DNA of 13,181 bases, taken from the NCBI GenBank assembly GCA_021852325.1, contig JAJZNM010000111.1, positions 1-13,181 of the forward strand, given 5' to 3'. The notes below the pieces were generated by a model. That model saw only the letters and a list, made by a program, of their open reading frames with translations, ran no database searches and was not told where the DNA came from. The translations under genes and the position numbers were made by a program. Positions 8,034-13,181 of the stretch are shown piece after piece (within the stretch, counting starts at the first letter, position 1; the number at the start of each line of letters is the position of its first letter). Origin of the DNA: Pseudomonadota bacterium (lineage in GTDB: Bacteria > Pseudomonadota > Gammaproteobacteria > JAKAQQ01).

Positions 8034-8600
8034 ATGGGACTGAAATCGGACCGCTGGATCCGTGAACGGGCGCTGCGTGATCGCATGATCGAGCCTTTTG
8101 AACCCGGACAGGTCCGGGAGCGTCCGGACGGGAAGGTGGTGTCCTTCGGGACCTCGAGCTATGGATATGATGTCCGGTGTGCCGACGAGTTCAAAATCTT
8201 CACCAACATCAACTCGGCCGTCGTCGATCCCAAAAGCTTCTCGCCGACCAGCTTTGTCGACTTCCAGGGACCCGTCTGCATCATTCCGCCGAACTCTTTC
8301 GCCCTGGCCCGTACGGTGGAATATTTCCGCATCCCCCGCTCGGTTCTCACCATCTGTCTCGGGAAGTCGACCTATGCACGCTGCGGGATCATCGTGAACG
8401 TGACCCCGCTCGAACCGGAATGGGAAGGGCATGTGACGCTCGAGTTTTCAAACACGACACCGCTCCCGGCAAAAGTGTATGCCAACGAGGGGGTCGCGCA
8501 GATGCTGTTCCTCGAGGCGGACGATCCCTGTGAGACCTCCTACCGCGACCGCGGCGGAAAATACCAAGGTCAGCGAGGCGTCACGTTACCCAAGACCTGA
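8034..8600 (+). CDS. dcd: dCTP deaminase
   Basis: Deaminates dCTP to dUTP and ammonia, the main route to dUMP and then dTMP in many gammaproteobacteria; a cytoplasmic homotrimer. The 188 residues match the Pseudomonas-type enzyme almost end to end: [26 protein letters not shown] (39-54), the KSTYARCG loop (111-118) that lines the active site, [18 protein letters not shown] with the catalytic glutamate at E137 (E138 in E. coli), and [14 protein letters not shown] at the C-terminus, which covers the nucleotide. It is the monofunctional form; I see no sign of the fused dUTPase activity of archaeal types. GAGGG at 8021-8025, inside the end of mrp, is a good ribosome-binding site 8 bp before the ATG. 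The last 31 bp overlap the tail of the convergent DUF3108 gene. Confidence 0.97.
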   Translation: MGLKSDRWIRERALRDRMIEPFEPGQVRERPDGKVVSFGTSSYGYDVRCADEFKIFTNINSAVVDPKSFSPTSFVDFQGPVCIIPPNSFALARTVEYFRIPRSVLTICLGKSTYARCGIIVNVTPLEPEWEGHVTLEFSNTTPLPAKVYANEGVAQMLFLEADDPCETSYRDRGGKYQGQRGVTLPKT

Positions 8601-9361
8601 TCGGCAGGCGGCCCTGGGAGGCGCTTGAAGCCGATGAGGTGGAGCGTGACCGTGGGATGTCCGGGGTGTGTCTGTCTCGCGACGATCGGGATCTCGTAGA
8701 GCGTGGGCGCGCACCAGAAGGTCAGCGTGACCCCTTTCCGGCTCCGGCGCACATAAGCCACGGTCGAGAACACGCCGATCGGGGTCCGCCACTGGCGCTT
8801 GCCGTCCACGACGAAATGGTAGCGGTGCAGGTGATTGTGGTTGATGACCCGGAAGATCTTTGGAGGATGTCCATAGAGCATGAGATCACGGCTCAGGGCG
8901 ATTTGTGCAGTGAGCCGGTCCATCTCACCGCCCCGGAGGGAGAAGACGGTTTTGCGGGATCCGACATGTGCGTAGGCCCGGTGCTGGCGCCAGTCGAAGC
9001 GGACGCCCTGATCGTGACGCGCGCTTCGTCCCGGCTCCATGAGCGTATAGGACAGATCGACCAGTCGCCCGTCATGGATCCGGAAACGGCTTTCCTCTTC
9101 GAGGCGGGCGCTATCAAACAGGCCAAACAGGGCGTTGGGCTTGGCTTCCGAGTGGCAGATCCAGAGGCCATCGGGACCCGGCTCGAGGGTGAGGTGCGAG
9201 ATGCCCACTCCGATTCCGTCGAGATGGACACTGTAGGTCGCCTGGTAGGCGACGAGCCCGTTCGGCGCGGCCTTGGCGGCGAATCCGGCGGGTGCCACGA
9301 AGATGCCCGTGAGGAGGGCGACCCTCAGAAGGGTCGGCAGGGGGTGGGGGGGCGGACTCAA
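8570..9361 (-). CDS. DUF3108 family secreted protein
   Basis: Protein of unknown function, predicted to be exported. The 263 residues start with a signal peptide (hydrophobic [18 protein letters not shown], likely cut after AAKA near residue 32), followed by a beta-rich region with the DUF3108 pattern: [33 protein letters not shown] and the C-terminal [16 protein letters not shown]. The start is TTG at 9361, overlapping the purN stop as TTGA; an in-frame stop lies just upstream, and later starts would remove the signal peptide. A C7 run (7 G on the plus strand, 9346-9352) lies just after the start. It is the third gene of purM-purN-DUF3108, an arrangement I recall from Pseudomonas. Its end overlaps dcd tail to tail by 31 bp. 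Role is not known; cell-envelope location is inferred. Confidence 0.85.
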   Translation of the reverse strand: MSPPPHPLPTLLRVALLTGIFVAPAGFAAKAAPNGLVAYQATYSVHLDGIGVGISHLTLEPGPDGLWICHSEAKPNALFGLFDSARLEEESRFRIHDGRLVDLSYTLMEPGRSARHDQGVRFDWRQHRAYAHVGSRKTVFSLRGGEMDRLTAQIALSRDLMLYGHPPKIFRVINHNHLHRYHFVVDGKRQWRTPIGVFSTVAYVRRSRKGVTLTFWCAPTLYEIPIVARQTHPGHPTVTLHLIGFKRLPGPPADQVLGNVTPR

Positions 9362-10023
9362 ATCAGGTCATTCACGAGGATCGGCTCCACAAGTTTAACG
9401 CCATTCTGGAAGACGGCGTCAGCCGTGAGGGCGAGACGACCCCGGGCAATCCATTCGAGCACGAGGGGATAGAGCCGGTGTTCGGCTGATTTGGTGCGCT
9501 CGATGAGTGCGGTTTCATCATCCCCGGCCATGACGGGTACCCGGATCTGGGCAATCCGGGGCCCGGCATCGACGACGGCGGTGACGAGATGCACGGTTGC
9601 GCCATGCACCGGATCACCGGCTTTGAGCGCCTGCCGGTGGGGGTGGAGTCCCGGGTGGCGCGGCAGGAGCGAAGGGTGGATATTGACCATCCGCCCGGCG
9701 AAGCGGGCAACGCAGTCGGGGCTCAGGACGCGCATGAAGCCAGCGAGCGCGACGAGATCGGGTTCGAGAGCAGCGAGGTGATCGGCCAGGTCCCGCTCCC
9801 ACGCCTCCCGGTCGGGGTAGTTCCGGATCGGGATCGGGAGGACCGCGATGCCAGCTTCCCGGGCATAGGCGAGTGCGGGTGCCGCGGGTTGATCCGAGAT
9901 GACGACGGTGGGGTGCAAGGACAACCGTCTCCCCTCACAGGCCTCGACAATCGCACGGAGGTTGCTGCCTGCTCCGGAAACCATGATGGCGAGTGTTTGA
10001 GGCAGGCTGAGGCCCGAGCTCAC
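9358..10023 (-). CDS. purN: Phosphoribosylglycinamide formyltransferase (GART)
   Basis: Transfers the formyl group of 10-formyl-tetrahydrofolate to glycinamide ribonucleotide, the third step of purine synthesis; cytoplasmic. The 221 residues carry the phosphate loop VSGAGSNLRAI (15-25), the folate-site region ALAGFMRVLS (92-101), and the catalytic triad N114 and H116 (MVNIHPSLLP) and D152 (TAVVDAGP), equivalent to E. coli N106, H108 and D144. Small variations from the common form are SGAGSN for SGNGSN and ISDQP for ISN-P; neither removes a catalytic residue. The GTG at 10023 overlaps the purM stop as GTGA, with GAGG a few bases upstream on the minus strand; the frame is open further back to 10236 but that part overlaps purM and has no similarity. 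Translationally coupled to purM, and its own stop overlaps the DUF3108 start. Confidence 0.96.
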   Translation of the reverse strand: MSSGLSLPQTLAIMVSGAGSNLRAIVEACEGRRLSLHPTVVISDQPAAPALAYAREAGIAVLPIPIRNYPDREAWERDLADHLAALEPDLVALAGFMRVLSPDCVARFAGRMVNIHPSLLPRHPGLHPHRQALKAGDPVHGATVHLVTAVVDAGPRIAQIRVPVMAGDDETALIERTKSAEHRLYPLVLEWIARGRLALTADAVFQNGVKLVEPILVNDLI

Positions 10024-11033
10024 CCGATCCTCACTCCATGGCCGGGATCCTCGATGACCTCTCCAATTTCGAACGCCTGCTCGCCGGATGCAGCAAGCGA
10101 CTTCAGGACCTCGGCCACCGCATCCGGTGCCGTGATCACCATGAAACCGATTCCGGCGTTGAAGGTGCGGTAGAACTCGAGCGGATCGATCTCGATCTGC
10201 TCCTCGATCCAGTCGAAGACGGCGGGCCGAGGCCATCGGGACGGATCGAGAGCGATCCCGAGGGAGGCGGGAATCACACGCGGTGGATTGTCGATCAACC
10301 CGCCGCCCGTGATGTGGGCGAGCGCATGGACCGAGCAGGTCTCAAGGAGCGCCCGGATGGATCGTACATAGATCCGGGTCGGCGCCAATAGCCGGTCGAT
10401 GTCCGGAGGCACCGTGCCCGTCTCTTCCAGGATCGCCCGTACCAGTGAATACCCGTTCGAGTGGATGCCGGAGGAGGCGAGCCCGATGACCCGGTCTCCG
10501 GCGCGGACCGCCGATCCATCGAGCATCCGGTCGTGTTCCACGACGCCCACGCAGAAGCCAGCCAGGTCAAAGTCGTGCGGGCGGTAGAGGCCCGGGAGCT
10601 CCGCGGTTTCCCCTCCGACGAGCGCGCAACCGGCCTCGCGGCAACCTTCGGTGATGCTCCGGATGAGACGGCTGCCCTGTTCGACATCGAGCTGGCCCGT
10701 CGCGTAGTAGTCGAGAAAGAACAGGGGCTCGGCACCATGGACTAGGACGTCGTTGGCACACATCGCGACCAGATCCACGCCGATCCCTTCGAGGCGGTCA
10801 TGCGCCAGGGCGAGGAGCAGTTTGGTGCCCACGCCGTCCGTGCCCGCGACGAGCACGGGCCTCCGGTAGCGGCCGGTCGGGATCTCGATCAGGGCACCGA
10901 AGCCACCGATGCCCCCCAAAACCTCGGGCCGTCCGGTGCTCGCGGCCCAGGGCCGGATCCGGTCGATCAAGCGTTCGGCCGCATCCAGGTGGACGCCGGC
11001 ATCCCGGTACTTCAAGCGTGGCTTGCGCGTCAT
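10020..11033 (-). CDS. purM: Phosphoribosylformylglycinamidine cyclo-ligase (AIR synthetase)
   Basis: ATP-dependent ring closure of formylglycinamidine ribonucleotide to aminoimidazole ribonucleotide, the fifth step of purine synthesis; a cytoplasmic dimer. The 337 residues match the family end to end: KYRDAGVHLDAA at 8-19, PEVLGGIGGFGAL (36-48), GTDGVGTKL (64-72), DLVAMCANDVL (87-97), EPLFFLDYYATG (102-113), GGETAELPG (140-148) and SSGIHSNGYSLV, all signatures of the PurM/PurL ATP-binding fold. The ATG at 11033 matches the usual N-terminus. First gene of the purM-purN-DUF3108 operon; a weak promoter candidate lies 33-62 bp upstream. No clear PurR-type 16-bp operator is seen in the 85-bp spacer, so its control is not evident from sequence. 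Confidence 0.98.
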   Translation of the reverse strand: MTRKPRLKYRDAGVHLDAAERLIDRIRPWAASTGRPEVLGGIGGFGALIEIPTGRYRRPVLVAGTDGVGTKLLLALAHDRLEGIGVDLVAMCANDVLVHGAEPLFFLDYYATGQLDVEQGSRLIRSITEGCREAGCALVGGETAELPGLYRPHDFDLAGFCVGVVEHDRMLDGSAVRAGDRVIGLASSGIHSNGYSLVRAILEETGTVPPDIDRLLAPTRIYVRSIRALLETCSVHALAHITGGGLIDNPPRVIPASLGIALDPSRWPRPAVFDWIEEQIEIDPLEFYRTFNAGIGFMVITAPDAVAEVLKSLAASGEQAFEIGEVIEDPGHGVRIG

Positions 11034-11065
11034 GACGGGTTCCGTGAACGGGGCCGGGACCGGTT

Positions 11066-11095
11066 ATGTTATCGTAAACAGACTGCTTTGGTCAT
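11066..11095 (-). promoter_or_regulatory. Weak candidate promoter for purM
   Basis: On the minus strand, ATGACC (plus 11090-11095) and TAACAT (plus 11066-11071) stand 18 bp apart; each matches the sigma-70 consensus at four of six positions, and transcription would start about 25 bp before the purM ATG. The 85-bp spacer 11034-11118 also has to contain any promoter for the divergent DUF2066 gene, but I see no convincing one on the plus strand. Confidence 0.28.
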
Positions 11096-11118
11096 TGTGT
11101 CACCGGTTGAGCGCTTGG

Positions 11119-12249
11119 ATGAACGCCCACTCCCGCAGTGCCGTATTCATCAGGAAGAAATTGCCGTCCTGGGGGTGGCTGATCGCCTGCATCCCGGCCT
11201 TGGCGTTGCCGGTCCCGGGTTGGGGGATGCGGGTCCGGCACCTGTTCCGGGTCGAGTTCCCGGTTCCGGCACTGTCGGCGTCCATCCAGCCGGGTGACAT
11301 CCACCACGCCGCACGCGAGCTTCTGGCCCGCCTGACGGGAGACCCCGATTTCACGGCGCAGGGCATCATCGGGCAGCTGCTCGACCAGTCCAATCCATGG
11401 GTAGCCGAATATGGCTACGTGGAGGCGCCGCCCCAGGTGATCCAGAAAACCCATGGCCGGGATCACTACCTGCTCTGGGTCCGGTTCGATCCACGCGTGG
11501 TCGAGGCTGCCATCCTCGGTGCACATCTGCCCTTCTGGGGTGCGCTCCGTCCACTGACTCTGGCTTGGCTCAGTGTCGGTTCCCCGGCGGACGACATCCT
11601 GTCCGCGACCGCTTCCGGGCACTTGCGCAAAAACCTCGACGACCGGATCCGGCGCCTGTCCCTGCCGGTTCTCCTGCCACTCATGGATCTCCGGGAACGC
11701 CTGGATGTTCCGGTGGCGAAGCTGATGCCACCCGACTGGCACACACTCGAGCGGGCGTCCCGGCGCTACGGCGCAGAGGCGATCTGGACCGGCGTCCTCC
11801 TGGGTAGTGCGCGGGGGGGATGGCAGGGGGAGTTTTCCGTCCGGGTCGGCAGCCTCACGTCGAGCTGGCAGACCCGAGGGATCCATCGGCGCCGCTGGAC
11901 CGTCCTGAAATCCGCGCTCGTGCATCTCGATACCCTGCTCGCCGCCCGTTACGCGGTCTTCGCCGAGCATCGTCCGGTCCCGCTCGTGATCCGGGTAACG
12001 GGCGTGACCACCCTGTCTGCGGTGGCCCGCATTGAACACTTCCTCGCCACGCTGCCCGGCCTCTCGGCGGTACGTATCCTGATCGTGGCCTCCCGGTCGC
12101 TCACCCTCACGCTCCGTTCCCGGATCAGCCGCTCGCATCTGTTGCGCCTGATTGATCTGGGGGGGCTCCTGACTCTGCCGGAAACGGCGCCTGAGCCCCC
12201 GACTTCGGGCACCAGATTGAATTTCATCTATCGCCACTCAACCGGCTGA
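11119..12249 (+). CDS. DUF2066 family secreted protein
   Basis: Protein of unknown function, predicted periplasmic or envelope-associated. From the ATG at 11119 the product has 376 residues, with a basic N-region (RKK at 13-15) and a hydrophobic stretch (WGWLIACIPALALPVPGWG) that reads as a signal peptide or anchor. The body carries the DUF2066 pattern: ...LTGDPDFTAQGIIGQLLDQS, WVAEYGYVEAPPQ, HYLLWVRFDP, then PVLLPLMDLRERLDV with a later RYGAEAIWTGVLL. Start choice is uncertain: the frame opens at 10909 inside purM, and the next ATG at 11227 would lose the signal; the ribosome-binding site at 11119 is weak. It is divergent from purM and ends in TGATG, overlapping the next gene. DUF2066 genes beside purM and hda are known from Pseudomonas, which supports the family call. 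Two G7 tracts (11813-11819, 12159-12165) lie in it. Confidence 0.8.
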   Translation: MNAHSRSAVFIRKKLPSWGWLIACIPALALPVPGWGMRVRHLFRVEFPVPALSASIQPGDIHHAARELLARLTGDPDFTAQGIIGQLLDQSNPWVAEYGYVEAPPQVIQKTHGRDHYLLWVRFDPRVVEAAILGAHLPFWGALRPLTLAWLSVGSPADDILSATASGHLRKNLDDRIRRLSLPVLLPLMDLRERLDVPVAKLMPPDWHTLERASRRYGAEAIWTGVLLGSARGGWQGEFSVRVGSLTSSWQTRGIHRRRWTVLKSALVHLDTLLAARYAVFAEHRPVPLVIRVTGVTTLSAVARIEHFLATLPGLSAVRILIVASRSLTLTLRSRISRSHLLRLIDLGGLLTLPETAPEPPTSGTRLNFIYRHSTG

Positions 12250-12791
12250 TGTTCTGGCACCGTTCGCACTGGCCCAACTTCCTGTCCCTGCTGAGACTCG
12301 CTCTGAGTTTCCCGCTTTTTGTGCTCATCGTCGAAAACCATTTCCGCTGGGCCTGGGGCGTGCTCGTGTTGGCCGCGTTCACGGATGTCCTGGACGGGTG
12401 GCTGGCCAAGCATTTCGGCTGGCAATCCGCCTGGGGTTCCTTTCTCGATCCCTTGGCCGACAAACTGATGATCCTCGCGGGATTTGGGGCGCTCACCCTG
12501 ATCGGAGCCACTCCGCTCTGGCTGCTTTTTGTGGTCTGGGGAAGGGATGCGGTGATCGCAGCCGGGGTCCTCGTGTACTACACGTTGCGGGGACCCTTCC
12601 GGATCTTCCCGACAACCCTGAGCAAGGCCAGTACCCTGGTCCAGGTGCTCTATCTTCTGGCGACCCTCGGATCGGTGTCACAGGATCTCCCGCTGCCCGG
12701 GGGATGGCGACTGGCCGCTTGGCTCGTGGCCTTGCTCGCACTGTTTTCGGGGATCGATTATTTCTATCGCTATGCACGCGCGGAAGCCTGA
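12249..12791 (+). CDS. CDP-alcohol phosphatidyltransferase family membrane enzyme
   Basis: Inner-membrane enzyme that would move a phosphatidyl group from CDP-diacylglycerol (or a related CDP-alcohol) to an alcohol acceptor in phospholipid synthesis. The 180 residues show the full family motif D46xxD49G50xxA53 ... G63xxxD67xxxD71 (DVLDGWLA ... GSFLDPLAD), with lysine K54 in place of the usual arginine, and PNFLSLLRLAL near the N-terminus as in PgsA and bacterial cardiolipin-synthase-like members. Several hydrophobic segments fit a multi-pass protein. The acceptor cannot be read from the motif; glycerol 3-phosphate (PgsA-like) is possible, but pgsA usually lies next to uvrC, so I keep the family name. 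ATG overlaps the DUF2066 stop, and its stop overlaps the hda start, both as TGATG. Confidence 0.9.
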   Translation: MFWHRSHWPNFLSLLRLALSFPLFVLIVENHFRWAWGVLVLAAFTDVLDGWLAKHFGWQSAWGSFLDPLADKLMILAGFGALTLIGATPLWLLFVVWGRDAVIAAGVLVYYTLRGPFRIFPTTLSKASTLVQVLYLLATLGSVSQDLPLPGGWRLAAWLVALLALFSGIDYFYRYARAEA

Positions 12792-13181
12792 TGTCATCCG
12801 CCCGAGACCCCGCCGAGCAGCTTCGATTCCCCTTCCAGGATCCTGGAGGTGCCCGTTTCGACAACTTCATCGTATCGGGAAACGAGGTCGTGGTTGAAAG
12901 TTGTCGCGAGCTCGCACGTGGAGCGGCGGGAGGGCTGCTCGTGCTGCACGGGCCGGCCGGGAGCGGTAAAAGCCACCTGCTCCGGGCCTGCTGCGGGGCC
13001 GCGACCGAGGACGACGGACGGGCGGCTTTCTGGGTGGCCTCCCGGGACGGGCCGGGTGCCCAGCACCCGGCGCTGCCGGATGAACGGAGCCTCCGCCTGA
13101 ATCTATTGGCTATCGATGGGATCGGTGCCATCGCCGGTGACCCGGCACGCGAGGAGGCGTGTTTTCGCCTAGTACTTGCGG
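12791..13181 (+). CDS. hda: DnaA regulatory inactivator Hda-like AAA+ protein, cut by window edge
   Basis: DnaA-related ATPase that, bound to the DNA-loaded sliding clamp, stimulates ATP hydrolysis by DnaA and so blocks re-initiation of replication. The 130 visible residues start MSSARDPAEQLRFPF, where QLRFPF (10-15) fits the N-terminal clamp-binding motif of Hda (QL-x-L-P-L/F type). Next come FDNFIVSGNE (23-32), Walker A GPAGSGKS (54-61) and Walker B LLAIDGIGAIAGDP (105-118), with DG where many AAA+ proteins have DD or DE; E. coli Hda also departs from the consensus here. The short length before Walker A and the clamp motif favour Hda over full DnaA. The ATG overlaps the upstream stop as TGATG. 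About the C-terminal half (sensor 1, sensor 2/arginine finger) is outside the window. Confidence 0.92.
   Translation, partial: MSSARDPAEQLRFPFQDPGGARFDNFIVSGNEVVVESCRELARGAAGGLLVLHGPAGSGKSHLLRACCGAATEDDGRAAFWVASRDGPGAQHPALPDERSLRLNLLAIDGIGAIAGDPAREEACFRLVLA

Noticed and set aside
10024..10236. N-terminal extension of PurN into purM
   Set aside because: It is out-of-frame purM sequence with no PurN similarity; the GTGA junction gives the normal length.
11061..11083. PurR-type operator upstream of purM
   Set aside because: GTTTACGATAAC on the minus strand is only loosely symmetrical and does not match the ACGCAAACGTTTGCGT pattern.
11092..12237. 381-codon minus-strand open frame opposite the DUF2066 gene
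   Set aside because: Longer than the DUF2066 protein itself, so I weighed it. Its product is Q/R/P/D-rich with no signal or fold pattern, whereas the plus frame has a signal peptide, DUF2066 patterns and stop/start coupling to the next gene.

Overview
The window is a dense piece of a high-GC gammaproteobacterial chromosome. Two housekeeping blocks point to this group: metG divergent from mrp/apbC followed by dcd, and purM-purN-DUF3108 divergent from DUF2066 ... hda. The dcd, purM and metG products read very close to Pseudomonas/E. coli proteins. I cannot name the genus from sequence alone. No tRNA, rRNA, CRISPR array, insertion sequence or phage gene is visible, and no stretch longer than about 180 bases lacks a gene.

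Layout. (1) 1-1924, minus: metG, cut by the left edge. (2) 1925-2101: short divergent spacer holding a perfect 24-bp palindrome. (3) 2102-2548, plus: a PrxQ/Bcp-type peroxiredoxin. (4) 2549-2670: AT-rich promoter region with a tandem 8-bp repeat. (5) 2671-6893, plus: an RND efflux pair, periplasmic adaptor and inner-membrane pump, overlapping by ATGA; no outer-membrane channel or regulator gene is in the window. (6) 6935-8600, plus: mrp/apbC (Fe-S carrier ATPase) and dcd (dCTP deaminase), 1 bp apart. (7) 8570-11033, minus: purM, purN and a secreted DUF3108 protein in one overlapping operon whose 3' end overlaps the end of dcd tail to tail. (8) 11119 to the right edge, plus: a secreted DUF2066 protein, a CDP-alcohol phosphatidyltransferase and hda (cut by the right edge), joined by TGATG junctions.

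How the genes fit together. Most functions are core: methionyl-tRNA charging, Fe-S delivery, dUTP/dTTP supply, steps 3 and 5 of purine synthesis, phospholipid head-group chemistry and control of DnaA after initiation. The accessory part is the peroxiredoxin and RND pump lying between metG and mrp, which are adjacent in E. coli; it looks like an insertion into an otherwise conserved neighbourhood. Gene packing is tight, with start/stop overlaps at six of the gene junctions, so translational coupling is the dominant visible organisation.

I did not find a convincing new biological system. The points most worth a second look are the palindrome at 2024-2047, the repeat-built promoter at 2595-2623, the 7-G tract touching the mrp start codon, and the conserved but poorly understood DUF3108/DUF2066 pair around the purM divergent promoter.
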